This document shows positions 25,572 to 35,085 of a DNA stretch of 64,000 bases, in pieces. Within the stretch, counting starts at the first letter, position 1. Each line of letters begins with the position of its first letter. Made by a program: the position numbers and the translations under genes. Origin of the DNA: Echinostoma caproni (lineage: Eukaryota; Platyhelminthes; Trematoda; Plagiorchiida; Echinostomatidae). The stretch lies in contig UZAN01039526.1 in the NCBI GenBank assembly GCA_900618425.1, positions 1 to 64,000 on the forward strand, written 5' to 3'. Under the pieces are notes generated by a model that saw only the letters and a program-made list of their open reading frames with translations, did no database searches and had not been told where the DNA came from.

Positions 25572-25728
25572 GTGAAACCCTGCCGTTCCTTCTTGCATCA
25601 ACAATGTCCTTTGAGTGTCAGGAAGTACATCAATTATTTTGCTCGTAGTGCTAGAATTTTTAAATAATTCATGTAATAATCGTACTGAAATACATATTTA
25701 TTTGTGGTTGTTATCATTCTATTTTCAG

Positions 25729-25786
25729 AAAACTATTAGGAGCCGCGTACAGCTTTTTGTTTGCTCAGTCATTTTATTGGGCATAG
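25729..25786 (+). CDS. exon 2 of the small candidate gene
   Basis: A textbook acceptor, TTGTTATCATTCTATTTTCAG, opens the exon. In incoming phase 2 it encodes KLLGAAYSFLFAQSFYWA and stops at TAG. The intron is 157 bp. An AATAAA near 25874 could serve as poly(A) signal. The resulting hydrophobic end of about 18 residues could insert in a membrane. The other reading frames of this exon are also open, so the junction needs RNA support. Confidence 0.38.
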
Positions 25787-26887
25787 GTTCCGAGAAACAA
25801 ATCAAAAATGACACAAGTGCACTCAGACGATAAAAATAGTAAGGCTAGGATAAACATGATTAAGATCAGCATGAAATAAATTCGGTCCCATTGGTTGCTC
25901 GCATTGCGCCTATATTTTGATTGATGATTTCCATCAAATAAGTATGCATTCCTATATTTTATAATCCAAGTTATTGAGGAAGGAACAACACATGTACTTT
26001 TAGGTTCAATTTTCGCAATATATACCGTGAAACTTTCGTACCATGTTTTAGAACTGATTGTCCAGCTATTCAGAGAGTTGCATAGGTGAACCGTTTTACT
26101 TGAATGATACCTGTCGATTGATACGGTTATCATGGCCCATCGCCAGGCCGAATACAAATGGCACATTTCATAGAACAACCGTTTCCTCGGAAACATTTTG
26201 TACTTTCTGCTTCAAGGAATATAATCGCAGTCAACGGAAATTCTTTCGCACCATTAAAGAATATAAAACTCATAGTTAATGTTGTAGTGAAAAGCGTAAA
26301 GCGCGATTCCTGTGGGTGAGATGCGTCGAGGCGCAAGTATGAGTTTAATTTATTTGCGAATTTTTGTTTCTTGATTGAGTGCATTGAGTAATACCTCCAT
26401 GATTCTGACTAAACGTTCCTGTTACAAAGATTTATTTCTAGTACTGAAAATGTGCAAACAAACGTTTACTTAGTGCTGTATTATTTACCTAAAAGGTAAA
26501 TGTAAACTAACGTTTACGAAAGATTGAAAAAAGTTGATGACTCGTAAATTTGCGTGACTCAGTTCAATTTTAAAAAATTAAATGAGTAAGTCTCTATATG
26601 TCACTGCCGTCACGTATGCCATGCAAACCAACCCCCAAATTAAAGTAAGAGGTTAACGGAAAGGACACATACTACTAAAATGTTTAAAACAATACAAATA
26701 TTCAAGTATAAAAAATAAAAGCAGTTGAAGTTCATTTCAGTTAAAACAACCAGTAACGATTAATATTCCCGCGCCGGTTTTGGTTGCTTTTGGTTCGCTG
26801 CCTATTTGGCTGAAAAAGTAACAGAAAGATAGAATTTGTATCAAGTTAAAAGAATTGGAATTGACGTATACTGTGCTTGCAAGGATA
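25787..26887. other. no confident gene
   Basis: A 140-codon minus frame (25774-26196) ends in a hydrophobic segment (IYFMLILIMFILALLFLS) that could be a membrane span. It overlaps the plus-strand exon above and has no clear partner exon. Confidence 0.35.
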
Positions 26888-27002
26888 ATGAATGGATTTA
26901 CGAGTGCTACTGCTTACGAAAATCAACCAAATCTCCAAATATGCCCAACTCCCCGCTATGAGTATCCAGTGTTTTTGTCCAGGAAGCCCACTGGACATTT
27001 GA
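26888..27002 (+). CDS. candidate first exon
   Basis: ATG starts MNGFTSATAYENQPNLQICP, then PRYEYPVFLSRKPTGHL, ending at TTTGA|GTAAGG with outgoing phase 1. Pro, Tyr and Asn content looks like protein, not random A+T-rich DNA. Phase fits the candidate exon at 30660. Product not recognised. Confidence 0.3.
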
Positions 27003-28509
27003 GTAAGGTTTCCTGGCTAGGTTTAGCATACTCAAACGAAACAGTCTGTCATCTGGGAGCAGATCGGTGTCTAATTCCGCCGTGGTTTTATAACACTTTA
27101 GTGCAAATCGGTATCATTAGCTACTTACACCTTTCAGTTGGAACCTGTTAATTTCCTCATGCTGATCTCAGAGCTATTGTCAACTCCCAGACACTTTGGT
27201 TGGAAGCAGAATTTGCATTGAACTACGTAAATCAATCAACCGCTTGTCTCACTGCATATCTCTGAAATGATAAGGTTGATAATGGGACATGGGTGTCAAA
27301 CATATTATGGCAAAACTGTTCGTCTTGCTACACATGGACACACTATGGTTTCTTCCGATATTTCTGTTGCTCCTCAAAACACCCGCACATCGTATTCAGA
27401 ATGAGATGAACAACAAATCGGGTTCATTCGCTCATTCACTTAACGGATGGAAACTTGATGTCGGGTAATATTTTTAGAGCATTCCTGTGATTTGTTGAAT
27501 GTGATATTATGTTGTTATTGTTCTTAGTCATTTTTGATGAACCTTTACAAATTTCGCACAAATCAAATTCAGACAGTCACTACTTATAAAACTGAAGTAG
27601 GCAGGGTCTTATTCGGACGTAAACTTTTCAGGACGAGATTACACACAAGATGGGAATTTGAACAGCAACTGTTAAGTGCACAAGGGTTTGTGGTAGAACG
27701 ATGAGCATTTGCAAACTGTTACGGGTTATCATTACCACGGTTTGTGGCAAGCCGAGGTTTGAAAGGAAACTAATCCATGCTCTATCCTTCACTTCGATTT
27801 CAGGTTTCGTTCAATGAAATAGATCTCAACCAAGAATAGTATGAAATAACCAAATGCCCGACGAAGATAGTTCGATTAGTTAAACTCATGGGAATCAGGA
27901 AAGCTGCGCTTGAAGAACCGACTCAGACCGATATTTTTACTTTGCAAGTCTTTATTCTGGTGGGCGACTGGAAACGTTCGACAGAAACAGCCAAAACTGT
28001 CAAATTGAGTGAAAAAAAACAAATTCAAGTACGTATAATGGTGGATGCATACTAACAACAAAACCGAACCGCACTTCATCCCAGCTCTCGTCGCGACTGT
28101 CATGATAGCAAACGGTCTCGCATACGTTTGCAAAACTGCGAAGGTAACAACGTGAAAACTAAGATATCAACCAGACTGATGATGTTCGTTTTCAGATGAA
28201 TTGGAAGTCAATAGTGAACTATGAAGGAATTTTCTATCTGACTGGCACTTCGACAGTTTGCGAACTCTTAGTAAGGTGTTTCCGAATGCAAATCTCTTAA
28301 GGTTTTTGAGAAAAATCTGCCTAGATGACATGTAATAGAGACAATTTCGTGGCTTAGTTTATTGATTTTATTATTTAAAGGATTTGAAAAGAAAGTTCGA
28401 AGTTCAAATTATTTTATTGTCCACTTGACAAAGCAAATGCTAACCACGGGACCTTTACATAATGTTTTGGATGAATTTACAAAACAAAAATAATAATATT
28501 CATGATTAC
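27003..28509. other. no gene seen
   Basis: Possible intron of the model above or intergenic DNA. No repeat recognised. Confidence 0.45.
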
Positions 28510-30470
28510 TCACGGATTTTGAAATACTAGGTGTTCCAGTGTGTTATTTAGCTGCGATCTGAATAATTCAGCCGTAGAAGCACACAAAACATGTGATGCA
28601 AGAGAATTCCATACACCGTACACTCAGAATGCATAAGAGTGCTGCTGGCAAAAAAGAACAATTCGACGGTACTAAAATGAGTAGAGCCCCAACATTTGTA
28701 GTCTTTCGGAGAATATCTTCTTACACAGACCTTTAACCATTTTTGTTCCCAACATTTTCGGACGTTCTAGAACCTTCTAGTCGTGGTTCAACCATGGATT
28801 CCATACTTGAACGGCTTATTCGATGAGTGGCCAACTGAGCGCTGATAACAAGCATGAGGACAGTGCTGTTTCAACCACCCGAAAGCATGTTGAAATAGTC
28901 CAACTTACTTTGGAGTCTCAGACAACGCTCTGGAATGGCGCTTCAAACATCGTATGTCCTCTTGTACCATTACTACCAAATCCCTTCCATCAGTGGCGTG
29001 TGTTAGTGTTTGGTTCGCCAGAATATAGTAGAAAAGAGTCTTGCATGTATGGAAATAACTTTGCATTTAGAAACGTTGAATTCAATGACTTGGGCGGTGG
29101 GCTGCATTAATCGTTCCATTGAGTGCCAAATAATCCTCTTGATGCCTTACTGTTTTCCAGGTTTTGGCGTTGCTCGCAAATAGTTTCATATTCAGCTCAA
29201 GGAAATTTGGTAACTCACTTAACGATGTAAGACAAAGACGAGGCCCCAGAACGGATTTTCACGGAATCCCTTGGACAGCGGCGACAGGAACTGATATAGT
29301 TCTTTGTTGGAGAAACTCCTCGATCCAGTTGAGAACCGAAGCAAGCCATATTGACCAGTGGTGGATACCATGCTTGGAATCAGTAATGCATTGTGTGTCG
29401 TGGAAGTAAACCTCTGATCAAACTCTGATTTTAGGAACTCTGCTGCTTCTAGCGTAGTTGTTGAAACATATTCAGACAACCTGGATACTGGTATTCTGTA
29501 TTTCACGTTCTTTGTAGATCTGCAACTTTTATAAAGCAATTTATGATTGAAAATGAAATTTCGAGCCACATCTTGATTCTGTTTGTCCTCTCGCGCAAAC
29601 TTGGCACACTGAATTCGGAATGAGGTATAATTATTCCAAGTTTCGATAGATGGATATCTTCTATACTCCTGCCAGGAAAAGTCCTTTTGTTCTATCTATC
29701 TCTTTGTTCGGCTGCAAATGAGTGATTGCCGAGTTTAAGATTTAGCACGAGTTTCTCTACTTATCACATGCCACCAAAGGATCGTAATCTTTTTATGGGA
29801 GGACCGATTGCCTAAGCGCTACCTGTTTTGTAACCCTTTGTAATCTGTGATAATACGAGTATTGGTCGCCCAGTTTTACCGGGCGTGGGCTCTTCCAATT
29901 TAACCGAATTCCAATACAGCATGATCAATACATCCAAATGATGCCGTGCCACTGACAAGTTCAAACATCAGCTCCTCGTTCGTCAACACTAAATCTAGTG
30001 TTGATTGAACCTGCTCCAAATCCGGTGGTTTCTGTTACGTAGTTGTGCAGTGGGTGCGAATCTATCAACCGTGATAATGCCACTAGAATGGCTGGCGGGA
30101 AGTCCTAATTCAAATAAGATTGGGGCAGATGAAATCACACATTATGTGGACATGAGTAAACGTTAATGATAATGATACAATCCTCATGGTTTGCAACAGA
30201 ATCTCGTTCACCGAGTCCAAAGATGCCAAAGGTCGGTACACGACACCGATTAGACACCTATTATTTTGGGAAAGTGTTAGCAAACACCATAACGAATAGG
30301 GGGCTACATCAGTAATATTAAGTTGTTCACACTGTAGATTACACCACCGCCTCGTGTAGGACGACCACGTCTGAACAATGACAATCCGGATAGACCTAAT
30401 TCCGAGTCAAGAATATCGGCAGTCAGCCAGGTTTCAGAGACATTACAGTACAGAATTGGCCATTTCTGGC
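28510..30470 (-). mobile_element. CR1-like non-LTR retrotransposon, endonuclease to C-terminus, with internal RT deletion
   Basis: Read on the minus strand from 30470: apurinic-endonuclease motifs SETWLTADILDSELGLSG and FRRGRPTRGGGVIYSVNNL, then TLDLVLTNEEL and CIDHAVLEF, the typical end of this domain (30.45-29.95 kb). Next is the linker RIPVSRLSEYVSTTTLEAAE at about 29.5 kb. The N-terminal part of the RT palm is missing. The RT resumes with NWIEEFLQQRT, QGIP then a stop, SVLGPRLCLTSLSELP and FASNAKT, where the catalytic ADD has become SNA. The C-terminus TVWNSLASHVLCASTAELF ends at 28510. Stops, frame shifts and the lost catalytic site show a long-dead copy. Confidence 0.9.
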
Positions 30471-30659
30471 GTTCCACGAGTCACTTTCATTATCTTCAGG
30501 CCCTTTCCGTTGTTTTTGGATAAGCTTGGTTGGCAAATGAATGCCGTGGTGATATTCCGAGTACAATTAATTAGCTGTCCAATGAAACCCCATTCCTTGC
30601 AATCGTTTTGTCTACATCGGGATTCATCCATCATCGAACTGGATTGCTCAATGAATTAG

Positions 30660-30887
30660 AACAACCTGTTTATTCTCCGATTGTCGTGCATTTGTTGGGT
30701 TATTGCGATGTTTTGTACTCTCCATCCAGGGTCTATCTGGAAGTACTCTTGATTTACCCGAACATTTCTCGAAAAGATAAAGAAGAACTTATTCCAGGTC
30801 CTTCTCGTTTGCGAATGTTACGCAAATCAATCGTGACTCTACAACTTGAGGCGAGGATGTATGGCGAAAAAGATGCACTTTGTAAAC
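30660..30887 (+). CDS. candidate internal exon beside the CR1 element
   Basis: The open frame reads QPVYSPIVVHLLGYCDVLYS, then SRVYLEVLLIYPNIS, a charged KDKEEL stretch and LQLEARMYGEKDALCK, between a weak acceptor (CAATGAATTAG) and a donor AAAC|GTAAAT. Both boundaries are phase 1. It joins in phase to 26888-27002 upstream and to 34883-35085 downstream, though the alternative donor at 30882 would create a stop there. The sequence is unusually protein-like for an A+T-rich spacer. Family not recognised; it could instead be a fragment of an unidentified element. Confidence 0.3.
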
Positions 30888-31112
30888 GTAAATAAGCATT
30901 TGGGTACATAATTCAACCAAGCGATGAAGCTGTTATACCTGCTTCTCCCTCAATGTATTGGCATGTTGGTACAAAATGACTATTACAGTAGTGTTTTAAA
31001 TTTCTTTCTTTATTCCAGAATAAACTCATTGTAACATTACAACACAAGTACGAAAGTGACCAAAAAACGGAATTGGCTAATCCAAACATTCACCGTCTAT
31101 ACCTTTTCAACT

Positions 31113-31400
31113 TCAAGTGAATCCAACCAATCTCAATCTACAGGAACTCAACAAAGTGATTGGTTCTTCTACCGCCACAAGGTACCCAATGGACCGAGTC
31201 TGTCGAAACCTCGTCCCGTCGGAGTGAACTGATTTCTCCACAGGCAATGAGAATCCACTAACGCAACTGCGGATTAAACCCGGAACCACAGAGAACGCAA
31301 ACATACTACCCATTAGACCATCGAGAAGCTGATCAAACTGTTTTCCATTTTCCACATACATGCACTATAGCACAACCCATTTTTGCGAGCTTAATGCAGG
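31113..31400 (-). repeat. SINE with 5' leader, copy B
   Basis: The minus strand carries the leader AAAAATGGGTTGTGCTATAG, the A-box-like TGGTCTAATGGGTAG and the B-box-like GGTTCCGGGTTTAATCC, then a tail different from copy A: GGAGAAATCAG...CTCCGACGGGACG...AGAAGAACCAATCACTTTG. That tail recurs inverted at 31.94-32.1 kb. Confidence 0.7.
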
Positions 31401-31599
31401 TATCATAGTGCATATCAGCACGTCTTTTCATTTTCATTCCACTTCAATGACTCTGCCCATGAGGAAGTTCATCACAAGAAAATAAAACTTGCCAGCACTC
31501 TCGACCAATCTGACCGATCGACCACGTGATTGTCGGACCCGCATAAGGTTATACCATGGAGGCAATTGTCCCTCACGTAGGAGAAAGTCGCTGGTTCAA

Positions 31600-31930
31600 T
31601 GTTAAAAAAACCGTGGGTGGAATACTGTGCTTACCTCTATTGCATATCCCTTGAAGCACCCAACTACTGAGGGCCTAGGCTGGACCCCCTCACGTAATGA
31701 TTCATTCCAACTTGGTGACCGATTTTTCGCTCCATTTTGACATGATTGGCTTTCTCGCTCGGCCGCCGGAGGCCAATCATCCCCGGGTTGGTTCATTCTC
31801 ATCGCGAGTTTACCTGATCAACAGGTAAGGACATAACGTACCCGGTTGAGGCGGGGAAGGAGGACTAACAGACCGACCCCACTCCCCCGAACCTTTCGTC
31901 CTCGCTCGGGAACTCACCAAAATGTACTTT
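31600..31930. other. G+C-rich patch between inverted SINE tails
   Basis: Visibly G+C-rich (for example CGGCCGCCGGAGG and GAGGCGGGGAAGGAGG) against an A+T-rich background. Frames are open on the minus strand but show no family motif. Probably repeat-derived. Confidence 0.5.
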
Positions 31931-31934
31931 CGTT

Positions 31935-32110
31935 TGACCATGGAGAAATCAGTCCACTCCGACGGGACGGGGTTATGAGAGACCCGGTCCGATCGGTAAC
32001 GTGTGACAGCAGAAGAACCAATCACTTTGTTGGGTTCCTGTAGAATGCGATTGATTGGATTCACTTCAGATTACAACGGATTCATATGACGTTGAAAAGG
32101 TGCAGATTCA
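31935..32110 (+). repeat. SINE tail copy inverted relative to copy B
   Basis: GGAGAAATCAGTCCACTCCG, GAAGAACCAATCACTTTGTT and GGATTCACTTC match the reverse complement of 31113-31245 closely. With copy B it forms an inverted repeat about 0.8 kb apart. Confidence 0.75.
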
Positions 32111-32542
32111 TAGTCGTACCCATTCATATCAATTATCGGTTTGTTGGTAGTGGTACGCATTGTCGTGCTGGATCAATAGGTCATTCGGGATGGGGAAAGG
32201 AGAGGGTGGGGTGAACCCTATGTGCCTGTGTTTGGTGAGATCCATTGTGACTGGTGTGTTGGTGATGGTGGTGGTAATGTGAAGAGCTTGAACCCAAGCT
32301 TCAAGAAAACCGACTAGTTCCAATTACTATGCCCCAAATAGATTATCAAAAATGAGGTATTTTTATGGTTCTATGAATTAAACTGAGCAGGTTGACTTGC
32401 AAACTCAAAGCGATTGTTTTTCCTTCCAGGGAAAGTGATTTTTCTTCGCTTTTTGCTCCGCTGCCGATAATAGCTTTTCAAGCTTTTGGGTCAGGCGTTT
32501 CATACACTTCACAATGGGATTTTCTGAATTATCATTTTAAAA

Positions 32543-32740
32543 CTACAAACTTTCTGGCTGGGTCGTGATCTGTTTTATTCTTTTAGTCCAGAGTTTTGCA
32601 CACGACTGATGAACACACTTTAGACAATGATTGCAGGCAACGATCAACTTGACGTCCTTTCCGCAAGTCATCAAATCACATACTCCCAATATTTGGGTTC
32701 CACTTAGTATTTCATTACTAGACGCAATGTGACGAACCAT
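32543..32740 (-). pseudogene. PHD-like zinc finger fragment, probably from a LINE ORF
   Basis: The minus frame contains VCDLMTCGKDVKLIVACNHC followed by LKCVHQSCAKLW: a C...C...C..C..C..H..C series like the first half of a PHD finger. CR1-type elements commonly carry a PHD-like finger upstream of the endonuclease, and this fragment lies upstream on the same strand as the 28.5-30.5 kb CR1. I infer it is the 5' part of that element, separated by SINE insertions. A cellular PHD exon is the alternative. Confidence 0.5.
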
Positions 32741-33259
32741 TTCGACCTAATGTGGAGGAGGGGCATAGCAGAATAAAAAAAGTAAAGTTCAGAGCGGCGG
32801 GGCTAACCGGTGCGTATCAATCGATGCAGTCGGCGCTGGAGAAGCGGACACATACGCCATTAAAAGCATTAAAGTATTCAATCCCCTTTATCCATTTCAT
32901 CAATACAGAATGAAGACAAACGTCGCGAGATGTCAACGGAAGCAGCACAAACTAGAGGCTCAAACAAGGTTCATAAATGTGGGACTCCATTCCGGTTCAT
33001 TCTATGTATGCAAAACTCGCCTTATCACAAGCTCACCCGATGGCTGGCAGACATCCCTGATCATATTCGTGATTCTCTTATATCTCATTGTATGAAAGTT
33101 TTTTAATTCTCCAATATTTTGGAAAACATAGCAGTATCCTTACACAGAATGTATTTGATACATGTGATTTCTCATTTTTATCAATATAGCACTTTATGAA
33201 AGAACCGATTTTTTATGATAATGTTTCTTCAAACAATTAATGTGCTCCTTGAATACATA

Positions 33260-34191
33260 ATGTACAGAAAAAGTTCGTTTTGAGTCTGATGGAACTACTT
33301 ATGAATGAATTTATGGCGCCGCAATGGGCAGTCCATTGAGTCCCATTTGGCAGAGATGTTTATAGGAATGATTGAGAAAACCGAAGTGATAATATTCCTA
33401 AGTTCACCCTAAAAACGTTATTTGGATGCTGTTTTTATTCTTACAAAAGGTGAACGTTGTAAAACATTTTAACATATAGATTCAGTCTATCCATATATCT
33501 CTGTATCTCCGGAAGTAGAAACCAATAACACTCCAACTTTTCTAGACAAAATTTTGCAAGGCAAATAATCGGGACATTACATCGCTCAGTTTACCGAAAA
33601 GCGGCATGAAATGGCTAATACCTAAACGTTTCCAGCTTTACCCCATGGCTTACAAAGTGAGCTTGTGATAACCCTAATTCATCAGGCGAGAAACATTTGT
33701 TCTCCAGGAAGAAGGGAATTTCCTGAAAAGAACACTGCTAAACAATGGTTACCCAGAAAGGTCTATAGACATTCAAAGTAGACTGATCGCAAAGGTTTGC
33801 AAAAATGCCGGATACTTAAAGCTTAAAGAAACAGAGTTGACCTCATTTCATCTTTCAAACAAATATTACGTAATCACAACGTTCAACGTTTGCAATTAGT
33901 GAAGCGCTGCTATTTAGATTACATCACCCGACCTTATGCGCACATACGTTTTTGATAGAAACAATCGAATGACCTATTTAGTAATCTTTGTGTGCTTTGT
34001 ATGCGTCCATTCGCCATAACTGCATAAGCCCAAGTGCTATATATATGCCTGTTTGTTTTGAGTCAGCGATTGAGAAGAATAAACGGAATAATAATATCTC
34101 GCCACATTTGTCTTCTTTTTGTATTGATGAAAATGACTTATTGATTAATAGGCAACTAGATTGCCAGAAGGTTATTCATCGGGCAATTTGA
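33260..34191 (+). mobile_element. Penelope-like element (RT to C-terminal region), decayed
   Basis: Broken plus-strand frames give YGAAMGSPLSPIW, the PLE RT motif usually read as aMGSPlSP, then a degraded aspartate motif (LDAVFILTKG), ETNNTPTFLDKI, VITLIHQARNICSPG and FLKRTLLNNGYPERSIDIQ. The C-terminal part at 33988-34191 has SPHLSSFCIDENDLLINRQ, resembling the GIY-YIG endonuclease tail of PLEs. Stops and frame shifts throughout. Confidence 0.8.
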
Positions 34192-34636
34192 ACCACTCCA
34201 AAGATATTGTGCATTGTTAGGACGTTAAAGCTTGTTGGTAATGCTCATCAGTATGTATTTATTAGGAATCCGGGTCGGCATCCCAGCACATGATAAAACT
34301 CATGGGTATTCTAAAGATAGCTAATTATTTGTCCATGGTCTTCCCATATTCTTCAAAAGGGTAAGAAGCGTTTTTCCAATCTTTAGTGAGCAAAAAATTG
34401 TGTCACCAAGCTGCGGGAGCAAATAAGTAGTTTCAGAGAGTAAAATCATATGCACTGTTGTTAGTTCAACAAGCAAAAAATTTTACTTCTTCCCGAAATC
34501 ATTAAATCCCTCTTTCACAAACGATTTGCTCTGTCCCATAACATTAATTCAGGTTTTATCAACCAAAACTGAAAGAAGAAGCGAATCGTTGCAGACATGG
34601 AACTTTGATCGGATCACAGATATTTTTTGCTTTTAG

Positions 34637-34806
34637 TTTCAAAAATACAAAAAGTTACACCAGCCAGCCAACAAGCTCATTTCAATTGTCATGCACACCA
34701 TTTGCACGAATAGAAATGTTTAGACCCAGCAAAAGCTTGACTTACAAACAAGCTGTCAAGGGCTTGTTAGATTATGTTCAGCCTAACACAATGTATGTAC
34801 GTTTTG
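34637..34806 (+). CDS. candidate exon, first of a pair
   Basis: Acceptor TATTTTTTGCTTTTAG opens a frame with FARIEMFRPSKSLTYKQAV and GLLDYVQPNTMYVRF, ending TTTTG|GTACGT in phase 1. It joins the exon at 34883 without a stop (codon G|GA, Gly). Incoming phase is 2 and no upstream partner was identified. Not recognised. Confidence 0.35.
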
Positions 34807-34882
34807 GTACGTGGACATGATTTAGCTGGGTCCGGAATTAAAATTGTTCAAAATATTTAACGGTTTGTGTGTTACCTATCAG

Positions 34883-35085
34883 GAATCCCTTGTTTCATAG
34901 TGACAGAGTCCGAACATTCCACTGAGGGAAATATGATTGAGCTTCAGAAAAACAAAAACACATTGCCATTTATTGACGTCAAACATGTTGAACTCTTCAA
35001 GATCGACAGAACTTATATCCATAAAGTTTTACCGAACTTATGTATTCGTAACTTAAGACGTGGTGACAAATTTTTCGCGGGATAA
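34883..35085 (+). CDS. candidate terminal exon
   Basis: Acceptor GTTACCTATCAG (moderate) leads into IPCFIVTESEHSTEGNMIEL, LPFIDVKHVELFKI and CIRNLRRGDKFFAG, then tandem TAA TAA. Incoming phase 1 fits the exon ending at 34806 (intron 76 bp) and also that ending at 30887. An AATAAA overlaps the stop codons. The LPFIDV phrase resembles PLE proteins, but nothing following does, so I do not assign it to a transposon. Function unknown. Confidence 0.35.

Noticed and set aside
25774..26196. Minus frame with a hydrophobic segment near its end, considered as a tetraspanin piece
   Set aside because: No CCG or other tetraspanin cysteine signature, and it overlaps the better plus-strand exon.
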